A DNA stretch of 42,764 nt from Paraeggerthella hongkongensis (GCF_003726035.1 NZ_QICD01000020.1:1-42764), one strand, 5' to 3'. Positions 33,965-42,637 are shown, numbered from the stretch's first letter. Notes: generated by a model not told the origin, from the letters alone. Numbers and translations: made by a program.

Positions 33965-35608
33965 ATGGGAGAATCAAGCAGTCTTACAAACCAGAGTCGT
34001 CGCACATTCCTCAAGACCGCAGGCGTGGCACTTGCAGGCGCCGCAAGCTTTAGTGTCATTGGATGCGCACCGCAGGGGGCATCGAGCAGCTCGGAAAAGG
34101 GCTTGGCAACCAAAGGCGCCGACACAAAATGGGACGAAGAGTTCGACGTAGTGGTTGTTGGCGCAGGGTGCGCAGGCCAAGCCGCCGCAATCACGGTCGC
34201 CCTCGAAGGAAACGGCGCGACATGCCTGCTAGCCGAAAAAGGCACCATGCCGGGCGGCAACAGCCCTTTCTGCAAGGGGACTATCGTTTACACAAACGAC
34301 GAAAATGCGTTCAACCAGTACATGCTCGAAATGCGCGGCAGCGAAGGAACCACGCCCGATGACGTAATTGCAGCCTATGCCAAGGGGGCTGCCGAAAATT
34401 ACGACTGGGTATTCAACACCTTGGGAGGAGCGTTGGAAGAAGCATCCGTCATCCCGCCCAGCACAAAGGACGACCCCTTGGCCCCTACGCCCGAATGGCC
34501 CGAATTCGAGCACTGCTATTCACTGGGAAAACTCACGATAGCCGGCAAGAAAGACGTTGAGATCAAAGGCGCTAAACATATTACCAAGCTGCTCGACAGC
34601 GTCATAACCAGCCATGCCGACGTCATCAAATACCGCACCGAAGCCCCACTCAGCGAGCTCGTGCAAGACCCGACCACGAAAGAAATCCTCGGCGCCGTCA
34701 TCGGCGGCAAGAACGTGAAGGCAAACAAGGGCGTCATCATGTGCACGGGAGGTTTCGAGGCAAATCCCACCATGCGTCAAGACTTCATTGGGCAAGGAGC
34801 CGCACACCCCGCCATCGAAGACTTGAATACCGGAGACGGGCATAAGGCGTGCATGAAAGTCGGTGCGGATTTTTGGCACATGGAGCATGTTGCGGGCTTT
34901 TGGATGGCCGGACGGGATTTGGCGAATACGAAGTTCACGAACAACCAGATCATTTCACCATGCCCGAAGCAATTCGGCATCACGGTAGGGACGAACGGAC
35001 GTCGCTACTATATGGATTGGGACGGCTATAGTAACAAGTCGGATATCGCGTACAGGGACAACGTATCCCTAGCCGTTGGAAGTCGCCATGGCCACATGCA
35101 AATCGGCGGTGAATGGCCTCATCTCGCCCAGCCAAGCAAAGCATGGTTCGTATTCGACCAACAAGGTCTGGAGGCGGGAGCCATACCTGCTTCCACCACG
35201 TCCGATCCGGTTGCCGACAAGCTTGCCTATTCCGCAAACAGCATCGAGGAGTTAGCCGACCAGATGGGCGTTCCCGCGAACGAGCTAAAAACCACGGTAG
35301 ACCAATGGAACGAATGCTGCACAAACGGCACCGACATCTTCTTCCATCGACCGGCAAAGACTCTCACCCCCATCTCCACCCCTCCGTTTTACGCGCAGTT
35401 GTGCTGCCCTGCGTTCCTCAACACCGACGGCGGACCTGTTCGCAGCGCCAAAGCAGAAATCCTCGATCCGGATGGAACCCCCATCCCGCACCTGTACTCT
35501 GCGGGCGAATTCGGCTCCATTTGGAGCGGCATGTACCAAGGTGGCGGCAATGTCGCGGAGTGTCTAATCTTCGGGCGCATCGCAGCCCGCTCCGCTATTG
35601 CAGGTTGA
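33965..35608 (+). CDS. Tat-exported FAD-dependent reductase (fumarate/urocanate reductase type)
   Basis: 547 residues. It begins with a twin-arginine signal, SRRTFLKTAGVAL (about 11-23), followed by a lipobox-like VIGC (Cys about 34), so it is probably a folded, exported, lipid-anchored enzyme. DVVVVGAGCAGQAAA (about 61) is the FAD Rossmann loop; GTMPGGNS, CTGGFEANPTM and the C-terminal YSAGEFGSIWSGMYQGGGNVAECLIFGRIAA are typical of FAD-binding-2 reductases. No heme CXXCH and no FMN-binding domain are seen, so electrons must come from another protein. The acceptor is unknown. AAGGAGG lies 8 nt before ATG 33965. Base composition is lower in GC than the neighbours. A LuxR gene lies convergently downstream. 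Confidence 0.92.
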   Translation: MGESSSLTNQSRRTFLKTAGVALAGAASFSVIGCAPQGASSSSEKGLATKGADTKWDEEFDVVVVGAGCAGQAAAITVALEGNGATCLLAEKGTMPGGNSPFCKGTIVYTNDENAFNQYMLEMRGSEGTTPDDVIAAYAKGAAENYDWVFNTLGGALEEASVIPPSTKDDPLAPTPEWPEFEHCYSLGKLTIAGKKDVEIKGAKHITKLLDSVITSHADVIKYRTEAPLSELVQDPTTKEILGAVIGGKNVKANKGVIMCTGGFEANPTMRQDFIGQGAAHPAIEDLNTGDGHKACMKVGADFWHMEHVAGFWMAGRDLANTKFTNNQIISPCPKQFGITVGTNGRRYYMDWDGYSNKSDIAYRDNVSLAVGSRHGHMQIGGEWPHLAQPSKAWFVFDQQGLEAGAIPASTTSDPVADKLAYSANSIEELADQMGVPANELKTTVDQWNECCTNGTDIFFHRPAKTLTPISTPPFYAQLCCPAFLNTDGGPVRSAKAEILDPDGTPIPHLYSAGEFGSIWSGMYQGGGNVAECLIFGRIAARSAIAG

Positions 35609-35672
35609 CGACGCATCGACAGGCCGTTCAACAAGATTGATCCCTCCAACGAAAGCCCGGCTGAGTAAAGCG

Positions 35673-35724
35673 AACCCCTAAAGTTAGACCAGATTTAATA
35701 AAATCGGTCACGACTTTAGGGGTT
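35673..35724. terminator. Long bidirectional terminator hairpin
   Basis: AACCCCTAAAGT (35673-35684) pairs perfectly with ACTTTAGGGGTT (35713-35724). An inner GACC-GATTT / AAATC-GGTC stem, with one bulged A, extends the hairpin. On the plus strand TTCTTAT follows. It lies between the convergent FAD reductase and LuxR genes. Confidence 0.75.
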
Positions 35725-35805
35725 TCTTATGCCACGGGATTTCGTGCGATGATCGAACACGTGAAGCCAAGCAACAAGAATCCAGGGGCGCAAAGAGCCA
35801 ATCGG

Positions 35806-37287
35806 TCATTTTTTCATGAAGTCAATAAGATCCTGCTTCGAATGAACGTCAAGCTTTTGATAGATGTTCTTCACGTAGCTGCGAACGGTATTGTCCGAAA
35901 GATATAATTCCCCGGCGATATAGGACGAACTGCGTCCCTCCGCAAGAAAAGAAAGAACTTCGGTCTCGCGCTTGGTCAGCCCATACTGTTCGCGCACCTG
36001 CATCAAGCGATCCGATTTGTCGGAAACACGTACGTCTCCGTTTACAAGCGCAGAGAACGAGGGGCACTCCTCCCGAGCGGACGGAACTCCTTCGTCTGAA
36101 CAATCTTCCGCAAACAGCGGCCTTGTCCGCGGAATGGCGTCCGTCAGCAGGAAGCCCACGCTCATAGCAAGCAGACAAATCATCCCCGCAATAACCAGCA
36201 TCTGCTCGAACCCTCCGCGATTTCCGATCCCCAACATGACCAATCGCCCGCTCTCGCGAAAAAACAGATGAAGGAACCAGAAAAAACCTACGACCAGGTA
36301 CGGCGGCAAAGCACGATGACGTGCAACATCGTACGAGGTGAACCAAAGAAAGCCCACCTGGAACAAATTCGTGATGGCAATGAGCGTAGCCCCGATTTGA
36401 CCGGTAAACGGATCAAGCGTGGACAACATGATTACGCCCACCGCAAGAGCGGCAAGCTGCGCCTGCCATAAAGCCGAAAATCTCAGGCGCCGACCTTTGA
36501 CGAGCGCCCACCACATAACGCCAAGCGCCGCAACCGTCACCCCCACGTGTTGCACTAGCTGAAATGAAGGCGAAAGCTTGATTGATTCCCCGAACGGAAA
36601 ACCTCGTGACACACCAAGTACGAAACTGAACAAGGCGATGCCCACAATCAAGCGCACGAGAGTTGAACGAGGCTCGTGCGCGTACACGTCATTCGGCGAC
36701 GGAGTAACGATTCCGCGTGCCTCGCGCGCATCAAGCGCCTTCTGAGCCTGAAGATACATAACCAGAATGACCACCGGCAAAAGCATGCTTATGAAAAACG
36801 CGGTCTTCGCCTCCACGTAGCCTATGAAAATGCCTATGACGCTGGAAATGGCCAACGACCCGAACGCGACCAGCAACGCCTCATGCAGGCCAAGGCGTAC
36901 GTAGAAATTAATCCACATGCCGCCACCCCAAGTCAAACCAATCCCGGAGCAAATCGCCGCAACCAGGGTAAACGGAAGATCGGGCATAAGCGATTGCACG
37001 AAAAACAACAAACTGCCCAACGTCATCAACAAGATCGACGTCCATCCGAGCACCGTTTGCGCTCGATGAGAGAACGGCTTTCGAAGCGCGATCGCTCCCA
37101 GCACCACGATGCACGCGCAGCGCGCAAAGTTGATCTCAACAGTGGTCAACCCAGAATCAACCCAGATGTAGCGAGCATACAAAATGCATTGTATCCAAAC
37201 GAGTACTAAACTGGTTCCGAAAAACGACGGGGAAAGGCGCTCTTGACATGCGCCCGAAAAGCTTCTCGCAGAGAACAGCTCCGTCAT
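35806..37287 (-). CDS. LuxR family regulator with N-terminal polytopic membrane domain
   Basis: 493 residues. About 12 hydrophobic spans (residues 20-390) are followed by a short linker and a C-terminal LuxR helix-turn-helix (YGLTKRETEVLSFLAEGRSSSYIAGELYLSDNTVRSYVKNIYQKLDVHSKQDLI, about 430-485). Such membrane-bound LuxR proteins are numerous in Eggerthellaceae and usually adjoin exported reductases, as here. It presumably senses something at or in the membrane. ATG 37287 overlaps the tlyA stop by 4 bp (ATGA), so it is coupled to tlyA although functionally it seems to belong with the reductase. GC content is lower than in tlyA. Confidence 0.92.
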   Translation of the reverse strand: MTELFSARSFSGACQERLSPSFFGTSLVLVWIQCILYARYIWVDSGLTTVEINFARCACIVVLGAIALRKPFSHRAQTVLGWTSILLMTLGSLLFFVQSLMPDLPFTLVAAICSGIGLTWGGGMWINFYVRLGLHEALLVAFGSLAISSVIGIFIGYVEAKTAFFISMLLPVVILVMYLQAQKALDAREARGIVTPSPNDVYAHEPRSTLVRLIVGIALFSFVLGVSRGFPFGESIKLSPSFQLVQHVGVTVAALGVMWWALVKGRRLRFSALWQAQLAALAVGVIMLSTLDPFTGQIGATLIAITNLFQVGFLWFTSYDVARHRALPPYLVVGFFWFLHLFFRESGRLVMLGIGNRGGFEQMLVIAGMICLLAMSVGFLLTDAIPRTRPLFAEDCSDEGVPSAREECPSFSALVNGDVRVSDKSDRLMQVREQYGLTKRETEVLSFLAEGRSSSYIAGELYLSDNTVRSYVKNIYQKLDVHSKQDLIDFMKK

Positions 37288-38024
37288 GCATCAGACCCTT
37301 CGAATACCGCACGTACCAAATACTCCACGTTGCCCTCCGGGCCCGTGATGGGCGACTCCACCACGCCCGTCGCGTCGAACCCGGCTTCCTCCAACGCTCC
37401 CCGCACCTCGGCCACCGTGCGCTCGCGCACGGCGGCATCGCGGACGACGCCGCCCTCCGTTTCGCCCGCGCGCGACTCGAACTGGGGCTTCACCAGGCCG
37501 ATGAACACGCTCCCCGGCGCGCTCAGCCGAGCGAATATCGGAGCAAGCTGCGCCAACCCGATGAAGCTGAGATCGGCGACCAGCAGATCGAACGGAGCGC
37601 CCAGGCTGCCCGGGTCGGCAAGCTTGATGTTCGTTCGCTCGAACACGCGCACGCGCGGATCCTGCCGAAGCTTCCAGGCAAGCTGCCCGTAGTTGACGTC
37701 CACGCACGCAACGGTTGCCGCGCCTGCCTGCAGCAAGCAATCGCTGAACCCGCCGGTCGACGAGCCGATATCAATACAGCGCATGCCGGACGCGCTCTGC
37801 CCGAACGCGTCGAGCGCGCCTTGCAGCTTGTGCCCGCCGCGCGAAACGAAGCGCTTGCGATTCTTCACCACCACGTCGGCGTCCGGCGCAACCTTCACGG
37901 CGGCGCTGGTTGCGTACACGTCGTCCACCTTCACCTCATGAGCCAGCACCGCGCGAAGCGCGGCGTCCACATGGGGAAAATACCCTTGCTCCACCAGGAG
38001 CGTATCCAATCGAATTTTCTTCAT
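37284..38024 (-). CDS. tlyA: TlyA family rRNA 2'-O-methyltransferase
   Basis: 246 residues. An N-terminal S4 RNA-binding domain (RLDTLLVEQGYFPHVDAALRAVLAHEVKVDD) is followed by FVSRGGHKLQGALDAF and an FtsJ-type methyltransferase domain with the SAM motif CIDIGSSTGGFSDCLLQAGA (about 83-102), VADLSFIGL and VKPQFE. By family it methylates cytidine riboses in 16S and/or 23S rRNA. Some relatives were described as hemolysins, which is not supported here. Confidence 0.95.
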   Translation of the reverse strand: MKKIRLDTLLVEQGYFPHVDAALRAVLAHEVKVDDVYATSAAVKVAPDADVVVKNRKRFVSRGGHKLQGALDAFGQSASGMRCIDIGSSTGGFSDCLLQAGAATVACVDVNYGQLAWKLRQDPRVRVFERTNIKLADPGSLGAPFDLLVADLSFIGLAQLAPIFARLSAPGSVFIGLVKPQFESRAGETEGGVVRDAAVRERTVAEVRGALEEAGFDATGVVESPITGPEGNVEYLVRAVFEGSDA

Positions 38025-38073
38025 GGGGCACAGTATAAGGCTTCACCCGCAAAGATTGAAACAAAGCGCAGAG

Positions 38074-39153
38074 TCAGGCGGACCGCCCAGCGCATGCTAC
38101 CCGATTCTTCCCCTCGCCTTTCGAACGATACAGCGCCTCGTCCGCCGCCTGGTACAGCGAAGCAAAGCTAGCCCCCGAGTCTGGACAGTACGCCACCCCT
38201 ACGCTCACGCTTGCTCCCGCGGCTTCTTCGTGGCCCCGACGAACGTTCTCCACGAATCGTTGGGCAAGGGCAACCCCTTCCTCCCGTGACGCAAGCTTCG
38301 AGAAGAACACGACGAACTCGTCGCCGCCCAGTCGGCACAGCACGTCGCCGGGCCGCAGCTCACGCTCGATCGCTTGCGTCACGCTGAGCAGGACGCCATC
38401 GCCCACGCTATGCCCATGCGTGTCGTTCACCTGCTTGAAGTCGTCAATGTCCACCATGGCAAGCGCCGATAGCGCACCTTCTTCGCGAGCCTCGAGCAAC
38501 CACTCGATCAGGCTTTCCCCCGAACGACGGTTGAGCACCCCCGTCAACGAATCGATAGTGCTGAGCTTCTCGAATTCTGCCCTGGTCACCACATCGTTCA
38601 GCTTGACGCGCATGAAAGCCGTGTTTATCGCAATGCCCATAAAGCAAAACGACACGCTGTTCCTCACATCGGCCAACGCCAATTCCGGACTCTTGAACAT
38701 CGTGGTCAAAAAGCAGAACAACGCGGTCGCAACCCCGATGAAAAGAGCGATGCGCCACGGCCGATCAAGCACGAACAAAGGCAACATCACCATGAACATG
38801 ATGAACGTAATAGCCGCCGATTCAGTGTCCCATACGGTTCCCATGAGCATGAACAAAAGCAGCATCAGGCCCAAGAACACGTAGTACGAAACCAGCACGA
38901 TATCCAGGTGGCGGACAAGAACGGTTCGAGCGCTCACGTAGCCCACGGTGGAAAGCACCGCAAGCGCATACGCACCCGCGCCCTTGAATCCAAACGAGGC
39001 GTCAATCAACTCCAAGAGCACAGCGCCGAACGATACGATCAAGCAGCCGAGGCACAAGCCCTTCATCATAGACAGATTCTGCTCACGCACGGCCTCGCGA
39101 TAGTCCGAAAACTCAGGAGGGCTCACCAATGCCCGCGCCCAACCCATCAGCAT
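38074..39153 (-). CDS. Membrane-bound diguanylate cyclase (GGDEF)
   Basis: 359 residues. About six membrane spans (residues 30-190) precede a GGDEF domain (about 195-355). The active-site loop is an intact GGDEF in LCRLGGDEFVVFF, with VDIDDFKQVNDTHGHSVGD carrying metal-binding Asp and substrate residues. RPGD exactly five residues before GGDEF is a product-inhibition I-site (RxxD). It should therefore make c-di-GMP under feedback control. There is no extra sensory domain besides the membrane part. Start ATG 39153 has AAGGGGGG close by; ATG 39147 is the alternative with better spacing. Confidence 0.94.
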   Translation of the reverse strand: MLMGWARALVSPPEFSDYREAVREQNLSMMKGLCLGCLIVSFGAVLLELIDASFGFKGAGAYALAVLSTVGYVSARTVLVRHLDIVLVSYYVFLGLMLLLFMLMGTVWDTESAAITFIMFMVMLPLFVLDRPWRIALFIGVATALFCFLTTMFKSPELALADVRNSVSFCFMGIAINTAFMRVKLNDVVTRAEFEKLSTIDSLTGVLNRRSGESLIEWLLEAREEGALSALAMVDIDDFKQVNDTHGHSVGDGVLLSVTQAIERELRPGDVLCRLGGDEFVVFFSKLASREEGVALAQRFVENVRRGHEEAAGASVSVGVAYCPDSGASFASLYQAADEALYRSKGEGKNRVACAGRSA

Positions 39154-39440
39154 GCCCCCCTTCTTCGCAACTATGTCCGATGCGTTAGCTTACCTTAAAA
39201 GACCCGCACGAATTCCAAAGGACATGTTTGTTTCGGCACCGAAACCAACCACCTGGCAAAATGCAGGAGCATCCAAGCGCAACACAGCAAGCGAGCGCAA
39301 ATTGACCCCGCATCGCGTCCTCGACGCGTTGCGCCGAACGCGTTCCCTGCACGCAGATAGCGGCGAAGCGAACCGAGCAAGGCAAAGGGGCAAGACGAAG
39401 AAACGCGCCCCTGCCCTGCCCCTTCTTCCTCGTTTCGCAA
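39154..39440. other. Gene-free stretch upstream of the diguanylate cyclase
   Basis: No supported gene. The clearest signal is the palindrome GTTTCGG-CA-CCGAAAC (39230-39245), 77 bp upstream of the cyclase start, a possible operator. The AT-rich TTACCTTAAAAG patch (39189-39200) could hold promoter elements, but no confident -35/-10 pair is seen. Confidence 0.4.
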
Positions 39441-39468
39441 CGACGGCCGCCCAAGCAGGCGGCCGTCG
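39441..39468 (-). terminator. 11-bp hairpin after asd
   Basis: CGACGGCCGCC (39441-39451) pairs with GGCGGCCGTCG (39458-39468), loop CAAGCA, 25 bp past the asd stop. Strong GC stem without a T-tract. Confidence 0.6.
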
Positions 39469-39492
39469 AGCAAGCGCTTTGCTATGCGGGCC

Positions 39493-40542
39493 TTACGGCA
39501 AAAGCAGCTGCGCGATCTGCACGGCGTTGAGAGCAGCGCCCTTGCGAATCTGGTCGGCAACCACCCAGAAGGCCAAGCCATGCTCGACCGTGGGATCCTT
39601 GCGCAAGCGCCCGACGTAGGTGTCGTTGGTTCCCGCCAGAAGGCCCGGCATGGGGTACGTGTTCGTAGCGCCGTCGTCCATGACGGTGATGCCCTCGAAC
39701 GCTTCGAGCGCTTCGCGCGCGGCTTCCACGCTCACCTCGTCGGCGAACTCCACGTTCACCGATTCGGCATGGCAGCGCAGCACGGGCACGCGCACGCACG
39801 TGGGCGCGACCTTGACGTTTTGGTCGCCCATGATCTTCTGCGTCTCGACGACCATCTTCCACTCTTCTTTGGTGTAGTCGTCGTCCATGAACACGTCGAT
39901 GTGGGGAATGCAGTTGAACGCGATGCGATGCTGGAACACCTCGACCGTCAGATCCTCGGAAGGCGTACCGCCCAGGAAGTCCTTCGTCTGGCTGTACAGC
40001 TCCTCCATGGCCGGCGCGCCGCCGCCGCTGGCCGCCTGGTACGTGGACACCACCACGCGCGTGATCGGCGACAGGTCGTACAAGGGCTTGAGCGCCACCA
40101 CCATCTGGATGGTGGAGCAGTTCGGGTTCGCGATCACGCCGTTGTGCCAGGCCACGTCCGCAGGGTTCACTTCGGGCACCACCAGCGGCACGTCCTCGTC
40201 CATGCGAAACGCGCTGGAGTTGTCGATCATCACGGCGCCGGCGTCCACCACGGCCTGGCGCATCTGCTTGGACATGCCGGCTCCGCAGCTGAACAGCGCG
40301 ATGTCCACGCCCTGGAACGACTCGGGGGTCATCTCCTGCACGATAAGGTCGCCCGCGGGCACCTGCCCGCAGCCGGCGAACGGCAGGGCCTTGCCAGCCG
40401 AGCGCGCAGACGCCAACGCGCGCACCTCGCTCGCAGGGAAGTCCACGTCGTGCAGCACCTGCAGGAACTCGGCGCCCACAGCGCCCGTCGCTCCCGCGAT
40501 CGCCACCACCGGATTCGCCGGTATTTCCTTCGTCCAAGCCAT
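39493..40542 (-). CDS. asd: Aspartate-semialdehyde dehydrogenase
   Basis: 349 residues. It reduces aspartyl-phosphate to aspartate semialdehyde with NADPH, the branch point to lysine, methionine and threonine and to diaminopimelate for cell wall. It has the NADP loop VAIAGATGAVGAEFL, catalytic Cys in NPNCSTIQM (about 133), QAASGGG, the catalytic His region VLRCHAESVN and the typical C-terminus. GGGAG precedes ATG 40542. It lies 243 bp downstream of lysC on the same strand, separated by two palindromic structures. Confidence 0.96.
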   Translation of the reverse strand: MAWTKEIPANPVVAIAGATGAVGAEFLQVLHDVDFPASEVRALASARSAGKALPFAGCGQVPAGDLIVQEMTPESFQGVDIALFSCGAGMSKQMRQAVVDAGAVMIDNSSAFRMDEDVPLVVPEVNPADVAWHNGVIANPNCSTIQMVVALKPLYDLSPITRVVVSTYQAASGGGAPAMEELYSQTKDFLGGTPSEDLTVEVFQHRIAFNCIPHIDVFMDDDYTKEEWKMVVETQKIMGDQNVKVAPTCVRVPVLRCHAESVNVEFADEVSVEAAREALEAFEGITVMDDGATNTYPMPGLLAGTNDTYVGRLRKDPTVEHGLAFWVVADQIRKGAALNAVQIAQLLLP

Positions 40543-40640
40543 AGCAACTCCCTTTCCCCTTGTTTTCAGGTTGGCGCTCGCGTTGCGCCTGAGTTAACGC
40601 CCAGCCGGTTGGGTCCCAGGTTGGCGTAGTACGTCAGCGA

Positions 40641-40742
40641 GAGGGGCAGGGGTGCGCCGAATTCGCGAGATCGCGGGGGCGAAGCGTACCTTGGGTACGC
40701 GAGCCGCCGGGATCGCGCGAAGACGGCGTGCACCGGCCCCTC
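40641..40742. repeat. 102-bp imperfect palindrome between lysC and asd
   Basis: Starting from a perfect central hairpin GCGTACC-TTG-GGTACGC (40684-40700), the flanks remain complementary with mismatches out to GAGGGGC (40641) and GCCCCTC (40742). The transcript could form one long rod. It resembles an intergenic palindromic repeat and may also affect lysC-asd read-through. Confidence 0.55.
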
Positions 40743-40754
40743 GCAGCGTCGGGC

Positions 40755-40784
40755 GGTTGCGTCGTTCGGCAGAACGACGCAACC
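40755..40784 (-). terminator. 13-bp hairpin after lysC
   Basis: GGTTGCGTCGTTC (40755-40767) and GAACGACGCAACC (40772-40784) are exact reverse complements with a 4-nt loop, starting one base after the lysC stop codon. No T-tract. It would end or attenuate lysC transcription before asd. Confidence 0.65.
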
Positions 40785-40785
40785 C

Positions 40786-42066
40786 TTACCGGCCCTTGTT
40801 CATCTTCGCGGCGATCTCCTCAGCGCTCAGCTGCGTTTCCTCGAACACGCTATCGGAATCCAGATCGAACGCCGTATGCAAGCAGCGCACGGCCTGCGCC
40901 GTTTGCGCGCCGTCGACCACCACCGACAAGCGAATGGGCGACGTGGAGATGGCCAAGATGTTGATCTGGTTCTCCCCAAGCGTCTGGAACGCCTTGGCGG
41001 CCACGCCGGGCGACGATTTCATGCCCGTGCCCACCAAGCTCACCTTCGCGATATCCTCGTCAACATCGTACTCGCGCGCGTTGATATCCGGCAGGATCCG
41101 CTCCACCGTTTCGCACGCACGCTGCTGATCAGCGCCCGGGCACGTGAAGCTGATGTCGGTGATGCCGTCCAGCGAGATGTTCTGGATGATCATGTCCACG
41201 CTCACGTTATTGCCCGCCAGCGCGGAGAACACCTTGGCGGCCACGCCCGTCATGTCGGGCACGCCGCGAATGGTGAACTTCACCTCGGACGTATCGTGGG
41301 CAATGCCGGTGATGACGGCTTCCTCCATCATGTCGGTTTCCTCCTTGATATAGGTGCCCTCGGCATCAGAGAACGCCGAGCGGGAATGAATGACCACCTG
41401 GTACTTGCGCGCGAACTCCACGGCGCGCATCTGAAGCACGCCCGCGCCCGAGCTGGAAAGCTCCAGCATGTCGTCGTAGCTGAGAACGTCGAGCTTGCGC
41501 GCTCGAGGGCACACGCGCGGATCGGCCGTGTACACGCCGTCCACGTCGGAATAGATCTCGCACACGTCGGCGCCCAAGCCGTGCGCCACCGCCACCGCCG
41601 TAGTGTCCGATCCGCCGCGGCCGAGCGTGGTGATGTCGCCGTTCGCATCGATGCCCTGGAATCCGGCCACCACCGCGATCATGCCGTTGCGAACCGCATC
41701 CATGATGCGCTCGTTGTGCACCTTCACGATCTTGGCCTTGGCGTGCGTGCCGTCCGTTTCGATGCCGGCCTGACGGCCGGTGAAGCTCATGGCCTTGTAG
41801 CCGCGCGCCTCGATGGCCATGGCCAGAAGCGTCATGGAAACCTGCTCGCCCGTGGACAGCAGGCGGTCCATCTCGCGAGCCGGCGGGTTGTCGTTGAGCG
41901 AGGCCGCCAACCCGACCAGTTCATCGGTCGTCTTGCCCATGGCGGACACAACGGCCACAACGTCGTGCCCGGCTTGCTTTTTCGCAATGAGCTTCTTCGC
42001 GACCATTTGGATGCGCTCAGGCGAAGCGACCGACGTACCTCCGAATTTGCATACGATTAACGACAT
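40786..42066 (-). CDS. lysC: Aspartate kinase
   Basis: 426 residues. It phosphorylates aspartate, the first step towards lysine, threonine and methionine. VCKFGGTSVASPERI (kinase N-terminus), RGGSDTTAVAVA and the SDVDGVYTADPR nucleotide site form the kinase domain (1 to about 250). Two ACT domains (about 265-405), with FTIRGVPDMTGVAAKVFSAL and VSLVGTGMKSSPGVAAKAF, should bind the feedback inhibitor. GAAAGAA precedes ATG 42066. The leader before it is short, and no lysine riboswitch is seen. Confidence 0.96.
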   Translation of the reverse strand: MSLIVCKFGGTSVASPERIQMVAKKLIAKKQAGHDVVAVVSAMGKTTDELVGLAASLNDNPPAREMDRLLSTGEQVSMTLLAMAIEARGYKAMSFTGRQAGIETDGTHAKAKIVKVHNERIMDAVRNGMIAVVAGFQGIDANGDITTLGRGGSDTTAVAVAHGLGADVCEIYSDVDGVYTADPRVCPRARKLDVLSYDDMLELSSSGAGVLQMRAVEFARKYQVVIHSRSAFSDAEGTYIKEETDMMEEAVITGIAHDTSEVKFTIRGVPDMTGVAAKVFSALAGNNVSVDMIIQNISLDGITDISFTCPGADQQRACETVERILPDINAREYDVDEDIAKVSLVGTGMKSSPGVAAKAFQTLGENQINILAISTSPIRLSVVVDGAQTAQAVRCLHTAFDLDSDSVFEETQLSAEEIAAKMNKGR

Positions 42067-42104
42067 GGTGTTCTTTCTCGTCGCAGTGACCCAATCGGCT
42101 CATC

Positions 42105-42113
42105 ACTATACCA
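42105..42113 (-). promoter_or_regulatory. Extended -10 promoter of lysC
   Basis: On the minus strand TGG-TATAGT is an extended -10 element (TGN plus TATAGT, 42113-42105) about 40 bp before the lysC ATG. No good -35 is present, as expected for extended -10 promoters. Confidence 0.45.
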
Positions 42114-42138
42114 AACAACCCGCCGCCGCGCCTACGGG

Positions 42139-42162
42139 AAGCCCGCCGCCTGGGGCTTTTTT
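42139..42162 (+). terminator. Plus-strand terminator-like hairpin upstream of lysC
   Basis: AGCCC (42140-42144) and GGGCT (42153-42157) flank an 8-nt loop and run into a TTTTTT tract on the plus strand. No plus-strand gene is annotated upstream, so it would stop antisense transcription across lysC, or be fortuitous. Confidence 0.35.
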
Positions 42163-42637
42163 CACCGCGAAAGCGCGGCACCGAACCACCCTAGCTGCGC
42201 GCGCGACTGCATCGAAGGCGGTTTTGCGCGAAATGGAGGTCGCCGCGATCAACCATGCTGCCGCTGGGAATCCCGATTCGCGCCCAAAAAACTCGGGACG
42301 CTACCCCAATCTGTCCGCGGAGGGCTCGAAAATGGCAGAGATTCCGAGGTTTGTGGCTTTTCGTTCGCGACGGCGCGCACGAAAAGGGAAGATGAAATCT
42401 GCGACCAGGCATTATGCGACCACTTGTTTGCTATAGGCGGAATCTTCCGCGTTCAGGAGCCGCAAACCTTCCAATCTCTGCCAAATAAGCGCCCGTCCGC
42501 GTCAACCCCAAGAGGTTGCGCGCGAAAACCCCTGTCGCTGGCAGTTTTTCGCGCGCAAGCGCCCCGTGCACGGGATGCACGAGCGCCCCGCCCCTCCGGC
42601 TTAGAAGGGAGCGGGGCGCTGCACGACGTGGCGGGAG
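42163..42637. other. Gene-free region between arcC and lysC
   Basis: No supported gene. An imperfect inverted repeat of about 25 nt has arms at 42333-42357 and 42459-42483 (TGGCAGAGATT and its mirrored copy). TGCGACCA occurs twice (near 42397 and 42415). A hairpin with 11-bp arms lies at 42518-42556. These could be a degraded mobile element or a structured RNA. Confidence 0.4.
42582..42620 (-). terminator. Hairpin after arcC
   Basis: AGCGCCCCGC (42582-42591) and GCGGGGCGCT (42611-42620) pair perfectly, 18 bp beyond the arcC stop. A second stem, CGTGCA/TGCACG, lies just beyond. GC-rich, no T-tract. Confidence 0.55.
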
